NCBI RefSeq assembly: GCF_001411555.2 | Contig: NC_049916.1 | Location: 5,890,001-5,954,000 of the forward strand | Reading direction: 5' to 3' | Source of the DNA: Juglans regia | Lineage: Eukaryota; Streptophyta; Magnoliopsida; Fagales; Juglandaceae | DNA length: 64,000 nucleotides | In this document: positions 10,601 to 23,741 of the stretch, piece by piece | How positions within the stretch are numbered: position 1 is the stretch's first letter | How the letters are laid out: each line of letters begins with the position of its first letter | The notes under the pieces: generated by a model | Told to the model about the DNA's origin: nothing | What the model saw: the letters and a program-made list of their open reading frames with translations, nothing else | The model's database searches: none | Made by a program: the position numbers and the translations under genes

Positions 10601-12337
10601 AAAATTAGAGATTATAAAAATAGATGGTGGCCGGCCACCCCTAATGGCCACAATGGTGGCCACCAAAAGTGGTGGCCCAGTTTGCCAATGAAGTTTTTCT
10701 AAAAACAATTATGAAAATATTTAAAAAAAATTCACTAATACCCTGGAATAGTCATTCATTCCATCTTTGGGAGGAATAACTATTCCTCATGTTGAGGAAT
10801 GTCTATTTCTTATTCTAGAAAGAAAACTGAACAAAAGAAATAGCTATTCCTTTCCAGCAACCTATTTCATCAACCAAACGCACCCTAAAAGGTATGAGTT
10901 CAAACAAAATACATTCATAAATTATTAGCAAAAGATAAATAATTTATCTTCCAGCGCCCTATTTCATCACCTTCCCACAAAAGAAATATCATGCAATCTG
11001 GAAGGAAAGTGGGGAGAAAAGATAAAGGGAGAATGTCAATTACGTCTCTTTACATCTCTTGTATCATACGATTAAATGAAATATTTTTCTACAATCTTTG
11101 TGTATTATTCACAAGTACATAACAAAACTAGGGATGGGCATGAACTAGGTACTTGCTTCCTTCATTCCTCCTCCCTCCTAATTTTGTTCCCTAATAGAAT
11201 ATCAGTCATAAGATCCAAACTGCAATGTGTCCTCAGATTGACTGGGGGTATCAGAAGGAAGTGTTGTTAGATCTCTGTATATGTCGTACTTGGCAATTGA
11301 ATCAGCAGATATGCTTTGCACGTTTGATTCCATTTGAATCAAAAGTTTTAAACCAAAAAGACGGAAAAATAGGGAAACCAAATTAGAATATTTGGTCTAA
11401 ATACAAAGTAGAAAAATGCTAGTTTTCATGATAAATCTACGGAACAACTTGAGCAAATCAAACTAACCACTATCTTTTCATTCAGCGTGTCTCTTTCCTC
11501 AAACGTCTTGTCGAGAGTGATCTTACCAAGTTCACTACGCATTGTTGTTTGTGCAAGCTGAATCACAGCAAATATGGGATTCTCAACACCATAAGAGGCC
11601 AGCTTAGGGTCCACAATCTGCATCAAAAGCATTTGAACCGGGAAACCCATTAACCAACAAACAAAACAACACAAACTCGGATAAAATACTCAACACTGAT
11701 ACACTAAAGCCAGTAACCCGTTGACTTGAACACATGAAAAAGACCCAGTCAAGAAAATCTCAACAGGTACCTTGATGTAGAGCACCCCGTCAATCAAAAT
11801 ATTGACATTATCCTTAGTGATAGCAGACTGGTCGGGAATAGGAATAGCCTCCTCCTTCAAGGAATGCACGTAGGCAATCCGATCAACCAACGGAATCAAG
11901 AAATGGATTCCCGAAGGCAGAGTCTTCACATATTTTCCGAACCTCTCGATGACGTACGCCTTCTTCTCCGGCACTATCCGGATCCCCCAATTCACCGGCG
12001 GCGTAATCTCATAACTTCATCCCCCAAAAAATAATAACCCAATTAAGCAAAAAAAAAAAAACACAAGAATCCAACAAGTAGATATACACCCATGTATGTA
12101 TATGCGTTACCTGATGCCTGGGTCGCGACCAGTGCGGAAAAAGCGGACTGGAATAGCGGAGGAGAAAGGGGATTGGGGAAGCGGAAAAGCCCTTACAGAA
12201 GAAAGATTGGTTTGTTTGAGAATCAAATATGGGGAAGATGAAGTAGAGAGAGGTCTAGAGATGGAGTCGCTAACGTTAATGGCGGACTGGCGGAGGTATC
12301 TAAGGGATCTCAGTGAATTTGCTTTCCACATACTCAT
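7325..12337 (-). CDS. SLP1: Stomatin-like protein, mitochondrial (SPFH/band 7), nine exons
   Basis: Exons (minus strand): 12337-12111, 12014-11771, 11617-11468, 9703-9646, 9551-9459, 9263-9165, 8671-8580, 7783-7724 and 7591-7325. All eight introns have GT/AG ends in phase, giving 429 aa, near the roughly 400 aa of Arabidopsis SLP1/SLP2. Residues 1-75 are Ser/Arg-rich without acidic residues at first, a mitochondrial presequence. Residues about 77-255 are the SPFH domain ([51 protein letters not shown]). Residues about 240-320 are the Ala/Glu/Lys-rich coiled coil used for ring assembly. The C-terminus is Ser/Thr-rich. The family forms oligomeric scaffolds in the inner mitochondrial membrane and supports respiratory supercomplexes. 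Introns hold an (AG)n tract, a fold-back and a MITE-like insert, and no exon is damaged. Which SLP paralogue this is cannot be fixed here. Confidence 0.93.
7624..7661 (+). repeat. (GA)n microsatellite in the last SLP1 intron
   Basis: About 19 uninterrupted dinucleotide units between exons 8 and 9, close to the exon 9 acceptor. On the transcribed strand it reads as (CT)n and so extends the polypyrimidine tract. Confidence 0.9.
9860..9970. repeat. Fold-back inverted repeat in SLP1 intron 3
   Basis: The left arm at 9864-9897 and right arm at 9931-9965 are nearly perfect reverse complements sharing TAAGGGAGAAAGCAAACTGA, with about 33 bases between them. Pairing continues weakly outward through ACCT. 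It could be a fold-back MITE or form a hairpin in the intron transcript. Confidence 0.8.
10415..10892. repeat. MITE-like insertion in SLP1 intron 3
   Basis: The left end GGACATGTTTGGTTTG and the reverse-complemented right end AGGGTGCGTTTGGTTG are imperfect inverted repeats of the (G)TTTGGTT type common in Tourist-like elements. The interior has a GGTGGCCGGCCACC palindrome and paired GGAATAACTATTCC-like sequences. Target duplications were not resolved. Confidence 0.45.
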
Positions 12338-12651
12338 TTTCTACCTTTCTGGGTTCTCAGGGTCCTTGGGATTTTCGGTGTTTTCCTTTGGTGGGGGGAA
12401 TGGAAGGCGTTGAGGGTTTTTCCCTGGGAATGTAAAGCCCTAGTAAAACCTTTCCTCGTGGTTTTCTTCTTGCTCTCTCTGGACACCCTCTGCAAAGTCA
12501 TGCTAAGCTTGTTGTCCAAGCAGTTTTGAGACGAAGAACTGTGCACGTGTGAGGTGAGGGTGGGCTGGCTTTTTGTTAAATAAGGTGGGCTGGGCTGCCT
12601 TCGGCATTTGATTTCAGGCCCAAATTCTCTCAAGTTCTGTTCTATGGGCAA
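12338..12651 (-). promoter_or_regulatory. SLP1 5' leader and promoter flank
   Basis: Sequence upstream of the SLP1 start codon. No clear TATA box was seen. The overlapping frames on both strands have no supporting features. Confidence 0.4.
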
Positions 12652-12845
12652 TTCTTAATTGATAGGTGTGGGATAATGAATTGTAATGAAAGTTAAAAAA
12701 TTGAATAAAATATTATTTTTAATATTATTATTATGTTAGAAATTGAAAAAGTTGAATTGTTTATTATATTTTGTGTAAGAATTTAAAAAAATTGTAATGA
12801 TGAGATGAGATAAAGAAACACTTTTACTATCCAAACGAGACCTTA
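12652..12845. repeat. Tourist-like MITE, degenerate copy
   Basis: AT-rich core (AATATTATTATTATG) with GATGAGATGAGAT next to the right end and a terminal CTATCCAAACGAGACCTTA. It matches the family at 42555, 50090, 52867 and 53073. The left end is eroded. Confidence 0.55.
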
Positions 12846-12867
12846 GATGAAGTTTTCAGTCTTCCCA

Positions 12868-13690
12868 TAGAAAAATTGTAATTATCATCCTCACATTTAG
12901 GGGTGTAACCGGTCCGGTCCGGTCCGGTTTTGGATAAAATCTAGGACCGAACCGGTATGTACCGGTTTTGTATTTTTCAAAACCAATTACGCGCCGATTA
13001 CCCTCCTAAACCGGTACTTCCGGTTTTACCGGTTTTCGGTCCGGTCCGGTCCAGTTTTTCGGTTTTTTTTAAATGTAAATTTCACAATTTGTCATTAAAA
13101 ATTTGTTTATAAAAAAAAAATTGATTTAAAAAAACTGTTTTATACTTTTATTAATATATTAGACTATATAATAGTATTAATATAAGACTATTGATATGGT
13201 TATAAATTATATATTAGTATTAGTTATAAACTTTTAGTGATTTAGTATTAACATTTTATATAATAATTTATAAATTATAATAAGAAGTTATTTCATATAT
13301 GAATATATATGTTATATATAAAATTTCACATAAAAATTTATAATTATACATTATATATAAAACTTATATATATTAATATTTAATATATATAAAATATTTT
13401 GTATAAAAATTATATATAAAAATATTATTTTTTATTTTTTTTAATCAACCGGTCCGGTCCGGTCTAAAAAATTCTGGAACCGGAACCGAACCGGAACAGG
13501 CCGGTTTTTACGTTTTAAAAACCGATTCCGGACCGGACCGGTTCAAAACCGGTAAAACCGATCCGGTTCGGTCCGGTCCGGTTTTCCGGTTTGAATTTAC
13601 ACCCCTACTCACATTACACATAATTTTTTCTTCTTTTATTTTTCTCTTATCAAATATGTAGTGTTGGATAATGAGTAGAAGAACTCAATT
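12868..13690. repeat. Small MITE split by an hAT-like element
   Basis: The left part 12868-12897 (AATTATCATCCTCACATT) and the right part 13608-13690 (ending TAATGAGTAGAAGAACTC) rejoin into one MITE with ATCATC/GATGAGTAG inverted ends, like that at 1503-1625. It is interrupted at CTCACATT by the element at 12898-13607. Confidence 0.6.
12898..13607. mobile_element. hAT-like non-autonomous element, CCGGT-rich
   Basis: Ends TAGGGGTGTAA and TTACACCCCTA form a perfect 11-bp terminal inverted repeat, flanked by the exact 8-bp target duplication CTCACATT (12890-12897 and 13608-13615). TIR length and an 8-bp duplication fit the hAT superfamily. Both subterminal regions are packed with GGTCCGGTCCGG-type motifs, and the middle is AT-rich. 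There is no coding capacity. Confidence 0.85.
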
Positions 13691-14059
13691 AGTTTAGGAA
13701 GAATAAAATAAAAAAAGATTTAAAAAAATAAAAATAAAATAAAATAAAAATAAGTGTAGTGTATAATATGTGGAGATGATAAGCACCAAATCTCTTTTCC
13801 AAATATGCATTTTGGATTTTAATTGGCTGGGAGAATGAAAAATCTTGTTGAAGATCTCTCTTATTTGTTTTTTTTTTCTCAGAATTAAGAAATCTTACTT
13901 GGAGTTACAAAGGGATCATTCGGCATATGAAATTGACAAGTGTTAGATCTACAAATAATTAAAATTATAGAAAGAAAATTCACAAATTAGATTGGTTTAA
14001 TGCAATAATAGGTTAAGAACTACTTTAGGGAATGTTCTAATTCAGGTGAATGTATAATT
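13691..14059. other. AT-rich spacer, no gene seen
   Basis: Contains A-rich simple sequence at 13700-13760 and a TGTGGAGATGATAAG motif resembling the MITE ends nearby. No coding signal. Confidence 0.5.
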
Positions 14060-16084
14060 TATTTATTTATAAAAGGACATATATCATTTATCATAAAAAT
14101 TCAATTACAATAAAAAGTAATTACATTAGTGCATCTATTATAACTTTAGCAAGAATAATGTTTGGACATAGATATTACCATCGCACATAAGTGAGATAGT
14201 TATCAATGACTTCCTTAAGAACATAGTCTGAATTATGAAAACATATGAAGTTTCTATATTTCCTAAGACCCTAAGAAATAGTTAGAAAAGTAGCTGACTA
14301 TATCCAAAGCATCATCCATTAAATCCCAAACCATAACATCAAAACCAAATTTATTATCTGAAAAATCAGCACCCAAATTACAACGTTCTTCCCATATCTA
14401 AAAAGCACATGGCCACTATCCTCAACTTCCAAGTTACACTGACCACATATCCTTGTGGATATAATACCTTTCTATAGTAAATTTTGTTTGGTAGGCAAAG
14501 TTTCAGTACAAGCCCTCCAAGCAAAATTTTTAACCTTATTTGGCAATTTCAGATTTCACAACTACCTCCAAAATGCTTTCCTTCCTCTCAGATTTGAACT
14601 TTAAGATCCATAGCCAAGTGATAACCTGACTTGACTATGTAAATACCATTCTTTTGGCTAATCCAGATAAGTAGATCTTCTGTCATATGTGGGGACAATA
14701 GAATTTGCAGTATATTTTCAGCCTCAGAAGGAATAAAAACACTCCTAACCAAAGCTTGATTCCATCCAAATGACTCTGGTCCAATAGTTCACATACTTTT
14801 GCATCTGATTGTGAAACCTAAACAGGAGATATCACTTTATGTAAAGGGGAATTTGGTAGCCATTTATCATGCCAAATATTAATGTGATTGCCTTTCCTTA
14901 CCTTCAAATACAACTAGTTGACAATATAGATTTTGCTGCACCTATACTTCTCCATGCATTGGAAGGAGTTCTAGCTACATTCGAATGCGAAGAATCTATC
15001 TTGGAAAAGTACTTAGCCTTAAAAACTCGAAATAGTAGAGGATGAGTATCATGAGTCAACCTTCCAACCTTGTTTTGCAAGTAAGGACATATGACAGATT
15101 AAAAACTTCTAAGTCCTTAATATACATTCCTCCTTTAAACTTTGAATTACACATCTTATTCAAACTTGCCCAATGCACATTATGCTCGCCACCTCTTTGT
15201 TGCCACCAAAATCTTGCAAACATAGCTTCTAATTCCTTACAAAAGGCTTTTGGTAATTTAAAGTAACTCATTGTATGAGTAGGAATAGCCTGAACAACTG
15301 TCTTTATAAGAACTTCTCGACTAGTTTGAGATAATAAATTCTCTTTCCTCCCTTACAATTTCTTCCGTATTCTGACTTTTATATCCTGAAAAGTGCGAGT
15401 CCTAGATCTTCCAATAAATTAAGGGAGACCCAAATATTTATCATGATGTTTTAAAGACTGTACATTCCAAATGAACCAAATATCATGAACCTTCTGCTGC
15501 CCAACATTCTTAATGATTAACAATTTAGTTTTCTCCATATTTATTTCCTGGCCAGAGGTCAAATCATAAAGCCTTAATAACTATTACAAACATACATTTT
15601 CAGATCTAGTAGCTTGACAAAACCAGAGACTGTCATCAACAAAAAACAAATGGTTAATCCATGGAGCTCCATTACAAACCCTTATTCCTTTATCAACTTG
15701 TGCCTCTCAGCATTTTGAATAAGAGATGATAAGCACACAAAACAAACAAATGAGGAGATAAATGATCGTCTTGTCACAAACCTCTTGATATGTTAAAAGA
15801 TGAAGTATGAAATCCATTAAGTAGCACTTTATAGAAAAATGAAGTAATACAAGACATTACCAGAGATACCCACTTTTGATAAAAACCCAATTTAATCATA
15901 ACCCTTTCAATGAAACACCACTCCACCCAATCATAAGCTTTAATGGAAGTCAAATCTTTTTGTCCTCACCTCTTTCTCCTTATAGAATTGACAATCTCAT
16001 GAACCACAAGAACATTATCCATTATAAGTCTACTTGGCACACAAGCACACTGACTATCAGAAATTACTTGAAGCAAAACAAGCT

Positions 16085-16205
16085 AAAGATTTCATTTGGT
16101 TACACATATGAGATGAGAAATATGTAAATAGTAGTGAGATAATTTGTGAATAGTAGTGAAATAGTTTGAGTTAAGATGTTTTATGGGGTTTTGAGTTAAG
16201 AAGCA
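16085..16205. repeat. GATGAG-rich MITE-like insert in the LINE
   Basis: Contains ATGAGATGAGAAATATGTAAATAGTAGTGAGATAATTTGTGAATAGTAGTG-type repeats (written here as the units GAATAGTAGTGA). Similar units occur at 52290-52470. It interrupts the LINE reading. The ends were not resolved. Confidence 0.4.
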
Positions 16206-17091
16206 TTTTCCACACCACAAGATTACGTTGACAATTAATCAAAGCACTACTTAACCCAACATCACTAGCAGATTGCTCGCTTTATTTTCTTGAATTATTA
16301 ATAACATCCTGACAACCACCAGCCCCAACCCACATTGTTTCAAAACGAAAAGCCTTCTTGCCTCTAAATGTCTCATTTGCAAAATCATTTGTAGACATGA
16401 TCAAACAATTATTGCCAGATTAGGGAGTAGGAATATCCCTAACCTTATAATGCAAATACATCGCCAACCATGCCAAATTAGCCAAAAATCTGTCTAGCCT
16501 TTCTTTAATATGATCACCCACATTGGGCATATTACTCCAAGTAAAAAGAGACCCATCAGAACTCAAGCCCTTAAGTTGACAATGATTAAGAACATCTCTA
16601 AAGCTTGCATCTGCCATTCCATTGGTAATCGACCTCCCCATTTGTCCATATTTGAAATTATCTCGTTATAATCCCTAAAACACAGCCAAGGTCCTTCAAA
16701 CATATTAGAAAGACATTTTAACAAATCCCACATTTCCTTTCTCCTATTAGCTTCCGAATGGCCATACACAGTTGTGACCCTCCACTGACAATTATCATCT
16801 TTATCACCAATTCATGCATCAAAATGATGTTTTGAATAAGATAAAATCTCCAAATCTACATCTTTGCTCCATAACAGCCCAATCCTACTACTTTTGCCCT
16901 TAGAATTCATAGCCAAGCACCCCGTGAAACCTAATATATAATTCGACATCTCCAAATGACAAACATGTACCTCAGTTTCCAGAATAAATACCACATCAAG
17001 AACTTCTATTCGAACCAAGTCACGAAGAACTTGAACGCCCCGTGGGTTCCCAAGCCCACGAGAATTCTAACTTAATATTTTCGTGGTTGTC

Positions 17092-17701
17092 TAGGGGTGT
17101 GATTGGTTCGCTTTGGTTAGGTTTTGGACAAATTTTGGAACCAAAACGATATACACCTGTTTTGATAATTGAAGAATTGATACGGACTGGTTTATCACCG
17201 AAACAGGAACTTTTAGTTTTTTCGATCTTAGTCCAGTCTAGTCCGATTTTTCCAATTTACCGTTTACACGTATGACACTTTATAAGTTTACTATTATAAT
17301 TCTTTCAACTCTAAATTTAATAGTTATAATTTAGTATTTATTATTAACAATTATTAATTTATTAGTGTCTAATTATACTAGTATAGTATATGTAGGGTCT
17401 AACTTATTAGTGAGATTAATAGACTTGAATAATAGAATTAAAATCTCATGTTATATTAATTAGCAATTTAACATATAATATATATAATATAATATATATA
17501 TATATATATACCAGTTTGGTTCGGTTCAAATTAGTTTTCAAAATATGAAAACTAGTATCGAACCAATTTATGAATGGTTTCGGTTCTAAAAGAACCGGCA
17601 CCACACCAGACCGATTATGAATCGGACTAAACTCACCAGTTCGGTCTGATCTTGTTCAACTGGTTCTCTAGTTTTTTTTTTTTTTTTTTTTTACACCCCT
17701 A
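17092..17701. mobile_element. hAT-like non-autonomous element inside the LINE
   Basis: Starts TAGGGGTGTGATTGGTTCG and ends TTTACACCCCTA, the same TIR family as the element at 12898. The flanks TGGTTGTC (17084-17091) and TGGCTGTT (17702-17709) are a 6/8 match, consistent with an aged 8-bp duplication. The interior has GGTTCGG-type motifs, an AT-rich centre, and a 23-base T run before the right end. Confidence 0.75.
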
Positions 17702-19269
17702 TGGCTGTTAGCGGGTTTGAAACTCAGCGTCCACCGATACCACTTCAACCTCCACCAAATTTTCATCATCAAGGGATTTCTTCCTCTTAGAATCAATCAC
17801 GATGGATTTATCTTTCACAGAAATAAACTCCAGGAAGCGCTTAGAAGGAATCAAACACTATTTCAAATACTTATTTTCCTTTAGAACTATACCACTGGGC
17901 CTACTCTTATGTCCCTGCTTAGAAGAAGAAGCCACTGAAGCAGAAGAATTAATACGCACCTGGTGCAACCCAAAATTTTGTTTTAGGCTAGGTCCAATGA
18001 ATAAATGAGATGAGCCTAGACTCCCAGGATTTGACAGTTACTACTGAAATCTCCTTGTTCGAATCTAGAAATAAACTGGGTAAAGAAACTACCTTTTGTT
18101 TCAATTGTTAAAGCAATTGTTCTGGAAATGTCACTCAACTTCTTGTCTTTCATAGCAACTGGTTTCTCTGTTGCCAGAATCTGATTAGCAAATAATCTCT
18201 CACTAAAAATTGGAACACCGGAGTCTCCCTACATTGGACCACTTTTGGTGATTAAGCAACTCTTGTTTCTATTAATACCACCATTAGCCTCAACCATGCT
18301 CCATATGGGAAACCATCTTTCTGAAAAACAACCTGACTATTCGACCATAATGAATAATCACGATCAACATGACCTAATTTACCACAACAATAATTAAAAG
18401 TAGATAATTTTTCATATTTGAATCTAACCCACAACACATCTGACCCCCCAAGAATACCCCTCTTGAACCTTGGAAAAAGATTATTTATATCTAATCGGAC
18501 CTGTACCTGAGAGAACTCACTTCACCCTGCCATATTCTCAGACAACTCAATATCTTTAACCTCCCCAATTGATTCACCAATAATTTTGACAACATTAGTA
18601 GCCATCCCCTCAAAGGAAGATCAAATAAATGAATCGAAAATTAAGCAGAGTTCATAACAATTTTAGAAGGCTAGATATCACCATCAAATTCCTTCAAAAG
18701 TGCTAAACTTCTATCAAAGGAGCAAGGAGCATTACATAACACATTCTCTTTGTCACTTTTCTCAGAAAATTTGGATAAGCAAATATTCTCCCCCAATTCA
18801 AAAAACTGAACCCCTTTCACTGGACTCCAGGTAGTGCACATCACCATCTTAAAAGCTTCCTTATTATAAAACTTGCTAGTGAGAAGCCTAAAAAGGAACC
18901 AACATTATGTGGGAACTACAGAGGGCATCTAAAAAAATACCCGAAGTCACAATCTCATTGGTCTCTACCGTCGATAATGTTAATTTCCTCCACCGTTTTA
19001 ACAACTTCTCCATAACTGTATTTGAAAAGAACAAAGTGAAACCCTATCAAAGGGAATCAATGCTTGTAATAGAAAAGAAACAAAAACTCCCAATTACTGA
19101 AATTCCAGAAATCGATCACCGAAAACGTCATGGAAACTTTGAAATGAAACACCCTTATTGTTCATAGAGTCGCCATTGAAATTGCCATGGAATCGCCAAG
19201 GAACCTCTTATTGAGAAGAAAAAAAAAACACTAGCCCTCGACTGTATAAGACTTTTGCTAGTAGTATGG

Positions 19270-20200
19270 AACCTCAAATTTCAAAACAAACTTAAAAACC
19301 TTGTATGGAGGATTTGTAATGATATTTTGCCAACAGAATAGCTAGGGTTTAGCAAAGAGAAGTATCCTCCAAAATGATGTTTGTAATCTATGTAACAAGG
19401 GATTGGATAATTGTTCTCATGCTTTGATTGCATGCGTACATGATTTGGAACTTTGATTGGGGCTTGAAGAATTCTAACAAAGTATGGCAAACAACATACC
19501 CATATGATATATGCTTCCACTAATTAATCAATTAGTTTTGAAACTTTTGCTTGAGATTTCAAGAAATGCTATCATACTTTGGACTTTGCTACGACTTTCA
19601 TGATAGCATGTGGTTTATTGTGTAGAAAATATATTTTCGCCTATTAGATTAATTTCTTGATCCAAGAATAGTGGTTAAGGGAGCACGAAACTTGGTTAAG
19701 AATTTAAAGAATTAAAATACATTACCAAAAGAATAATTTGGAAAAGATTAAACTATAATTTGGTAGAGGACTTAGAGCTTTCAATTTAATTGTGGATGGG
19801 GCAATCTTCAAGGAACTACAAAGAAAGGAGTAACAATTGTCTTATAGGATCAAATGTGCAAATTTTTATTGGTTTCATGCAATTATTAATCAAGAGTGTA
19901 AGAGGTGGAAGATGTGGAAGCATTAACCATATTGGTAGTTGATCTCAATTAAGTACTGGTCATGCAGAAATACTTTAGCTCATTAGAAAAAGTGATTCTA
20001 TGACAACGGTTGGTAGCTAAAAATGTCTAATGCAACCACAAGTACTTAGTTTACAAATTGTCATTGCATTGCAAACTTTTGTACTTTTTGAAGACTTAAT
20101 TTGCAACTCTAGCAAATGACACATTCACCTCTCATTGTATTAGTTCCATATCTAACTTCTTACATTTTTATATGTAGATAGTCTTCATGAAAAAATTGGA
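19270..20200 (+). pseudogene. Eroded LINE remnant (zf-RVT/RNase H)
   Basis: Plus-strand translation includes LVWRICNDILPTE at about 19300-19340, the zf-RVT signature of plant LINEs, followed by badly broken RNase H-like sequence. Orientation is opposite to the LINE on its left, so it is a separate insertion. Confidence 0.5.
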
Positions 20201-21199
20201 ACTTTGGTGGCTTTCTATAGATTGATATGAAGAGAATAATACATGAGGAGAGCTAGTAGAAATTTTTAGGATGAAAAACATTGAAGAATCTCTCAAGAAG
20301 AAATAAGAAATTGTCTTTCTAGCCTTTTGGAAGTCATGGTTTATGAGGATTCAAACGGACAAAGAAAAAAAAAGTATTTCTAGACAAAAAATGGATTCAT
20401 GAAATAAACATGAACATCGATACTTAGGACATTTTTAGGAAGTGAGATGAGTTGAGAACATCTCATTTATCTCAAAGTTTCTCATAATTTTTGTCACAAA
20501 CATCATTTAAACATAAAACACTTTTTAATTTCAAATCTTGAATTTTTTTCATCTAATCATTATAAATTTCTCAAACTTTCAAACAAAATACAAAAAATAA
20601 TACAGAATTTTCATATATGGTATTACTACATCTCCCACATAATTTAAATCATGTCCAGATCTTTTCTCTAAATATATATATATATATATATATATATTGA
20701 ATGATTGTATAGTAAATATTTATTCTGAAGACTTGTTCCTAATAGATATGGATTACTAGATCCGATCCTTCGAAACCCCAGCCACTTTGATATGGAAAAT
20801 GAACATCTCCTTGAAAGCCTTATAAATTGAAAGAAATTATGCATTGCGCACGTACGTACGTAGTTCTTGGCCATTTTGCATGTATTCTTGAAACTGTGCA
20901 TATATACTGCTTGAACCTGATTTATTGCTTCATACTACTAGCCTCTAGGAAAGTCCATAATTGAATTAGGTATGACGTTGCATCGATCGAAATAGACTAT
21001 GCTAGGCCCAATCTCCGACTTAAAAGGTGGATCGAACCTTGTGTGGTAAGAAATGACGTTAAATAGGGCCCATAGGCCTCCATGCTTTATAGAGGTTGGA
21101 AGTGCAACGGACACGCCAACTCGAAAGCATTGTTGTGCACATGTATTCATGATTAGAGCATTCTTAATTGAGGTGCAGTCTTAATGAAAGGGTGGATAA
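20201..21199. other. Intergenic with a Tourist-like trace
   Basis: At about 20440-20600, TGAGATGAGTTGAGAACATC and an AT-rich core with CATCTAATCATTATAA resemble the GATGA-end MITE family. A (TA)n tract lies at 20671-20697. The rest has no recognisable content. Confidence 0.4.
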
Positions 21200-22240
21200 C
21201 GTGAGATACTAACGTATCTCAGCAAGATATCTGCCTCACGGGGACATGATTCAAGGTCGTCTTGAATACTAATAGCCCATGTACCAAAGGTGAGAGTGTA
21301 AAGTCAAGCCAAAGGAGGAGCCTTACCAAGTTGAGACAACCAGTTCGTACAAATACCATGAGTGTAAAAATATTCGCAAGCTGTGAAGTCTGGATTTTCC
21401 ACGCCTATGGGCTCCAAAGCCAGTTGTCACTCCATGCAACATGAGAACAGGATTCTCCAAGGGTTGGGAAGGACTTGGGTTGGGGTCATACCTAGAAAAT
21501 CTAGAAAATTGCAAACAGGGCAACAAAAAGGGAGCCTTAACCCCGTCAGAAACATACTTATGTACAAACTCACATGTGTAGTCAACCCCTCAGAGTCAAT
21601 GATGCGACATGGGTACCTGGTAAAATGATGTCAACAGAGTAAGGGATCCCGTACAAGTCCCACACCGAATCCAAATATGCTTGAGTAGTAATGGCAGACC
21701 AATAACTCCCCTCAAACCTGTCTAGTTGAGAGGAACCACCATTGCCACACCAGTCCGGAGAACCATAGGAATGAGAGGTTTGAGAGCCACAACAAGAAGT
21801 GTTGCGAGAGACCATTGATAGCAAGGAGATTAGGAAGATTTGAGAGGCAAGGATAATTGCAGTAACCGCAAGCAAAGAACAAAACACAATATGCCAGGGA
21901 GGAGAACCAAGTTTTTAAGAAGAATATCAGTGATTAGGCAAGCGATGGAAATAGGAAACCGACAAGTTTCCCAGATAGTGAAGGCAAGTCAAACAAATCC
22001 CTCGAAATGCCTTGCATGAAGAAATATGGGGATGCAGACCGACATACATTATTCTGTCCAAGAAAAATAATCATGAAAGGGCATGAGAAGCTTCAATGTC
22101 TGCCGAGCAGACACAAGCCTTTAAAGAAAGAGAGGGAAGTCAAGCTGGATAACCCATGTACTGAGAGTGGAAAGTCAAGCTGAAAGAAGAGCCTTACCAA
22201 GTTGAAACAACCACTTCATACAAATGCAAACTGAGGTGCA
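21200..22240 (-). pseudogene. LTR-retroelement gag-like remnant with flanking direct repeats
   Basis: The minus-strand frame at 21590-21800 reads SSQLDRFEGSYWSAITTQAY and VWDLYGIPYSVDIILPG. This type of sequence is found in plant proteins labelled putative gypsy-type transposon (Transposase_28-like). About 80 bases are repeated directly on both sides: 21270-21355 and 22150-22228, sharing GAGCCTTACCAAGTTGA. Frames break on either side. It may be a miniature or decayed LTR element. Confidence 0.5.
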
Positions 22241-23706
22241 CATCATAGAGTTCTCTCTAAATATACATATGTAAAACAATTGAACTCCATTGACTTAACC
22301 ATCGGAGGTATCCCATGCCTAAACCCCAACCCATTTTCCCTTTCTAATCATAGATTGCGAGGAATAGTTGTAGGTGTGAGGAACACGTCCTCAATAGCCT
22401 AATTACCATCAAGTTGATCATTTCAACACCATATTCATAACCAGATCAATTGGCGACGCAAAAAGATTGAGGGTCGTGGGCCGAAAATAGATATGTAGGA
22501 AAGTGAGAGATTCGAGGCTGCGATGGCTTGTTGGGGGGGAGAGAGAGAGGAGAAGGAGAGAGAGCAATGGGGGGTGTTTGTATGGGATTTGCTTGCCTCG
22601 TGTGCAATTCCATTATTCCCATCTTAGAAGGCTTATGTGTTGAAATTCTATTGGAGGGTGTAAAAGCCCTTATCCACTGCATCCGGCCCCTAGTCTCTCT
22701 CTTATTATTGATAAGTATGGCTCTCGTGCATAGGGCTAACTTGTAAAATTGTAATTGGGCTAGTGGGTTATGTTAGGTAGAAATGGCCAGATGGTCAGTT
22801 CATGAGGGTGATGATAATTGGCATGAAATTATGAATCATATTCTCAGTTTGGTTAATAGTTTTAGAGCAAGTGGTAAGATAAACAGTAACAAAGGCTCGA
22901 ACTAATCACAATTTTGTATATACTCAAGAAGCATATATAGAGAATTGTACCAGCACGTGAGGCTCTTATGTAAGCAATGGAAAGGCGTGGATGGTTGGTT
23001 ATGAGGCCAAAGAATCTATTGAAGTGGTGTGGTTGGCACTATGAGTTTAGATAGTGGGCGCCGCTTAGGGCTCATGTGCCACTTTGAGTAGAGGATACAA
23101 CGCAGACACCAGGCCATTAGATTGAGGTGTGGTTCCTTTGTCATTATTAGAGAAACTGTGAATATAATTTACACATAAAACCAAAATTCAAATTAATTAA
23201 TTTTATTTACGCACGGCAAAATGCATGGGATCGATATGTAAATATACGGCAAATAAATTACCTCTATCGATAGTGTCATGATCATCAGTCTTTAAAATTT
23301 GCCACTCTATTTATGGAAGAAATCAAACAATCAAATAAGTTTTATATAGAAAATTTAGAAAAGAAACAAAACAGAACATGAAATGAAAGGAAAGTAGTAG
23401 GATATTTTAAGAAGAAAAGAATACATTGGCTTAATATTAAAAGCCCTAAATGTTATTTTCCAGACGGTAACCAGCTAGCTAATTATTCTTTTCCACTAGA
23501 TGCATAAAATGCAGATAGTTTCGAGCCTAATATTACAATATACTTTGATCTTAACAAGTGCCCTGAGAATATCAACACCAGTTAATAAAATCCTTATTTT
23601 ATCATCATCATCATCTCACCATCATGATGATCATTATTATATTTTCCAAGCAAAGATAAACATAAATCATCTCAAATTCTTGTCAAGAATGTGCACTCAA
23701 ATTCTT

Positions 23707-23741
<35 letters not shown>

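Larger units (their letters stand above)
14060..19200 (-). pseudogene. Degraded L1-type LINE with nested insertions
   Basis: Minus-strand order (high to low coordinate) follows a plant LINE. A DUF4283-like gag is at about 18500-19000 (APCSFDRSLALLKEFDGDI at 18660-18730). A CCHC zinc knuckle is at 18340-18430 (YCCGKLGHVDRDY). The endonuclease starts near 17085 (NSRGLGNPRGVQVLRDLVRI) and continues at 16812-17018 and 16420-16769 (DYNEIISNMDKWGG, SLFTWSNMPN). Reverse transcriptase remnants lie at about 15400-16400, and the RT tail at 15056-15271 (MFARFWWQQRGGEHNVHWAS). A zf-RVT region lies about 14300-14900. Stops and frameshifts occur throughout. An hAT-like element sits just upstream of the endonuclease start, and a GATGAG-rich MITE-like piece at 16085-16205. 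Confidence 0.8.

Noticed and set aside
12096..12651. Frames of about 105 aa on both strands at the SLP1 first exon and leader
   Set aside because: They overlap the spliced SLP1 first exon or its leader and show no family features.
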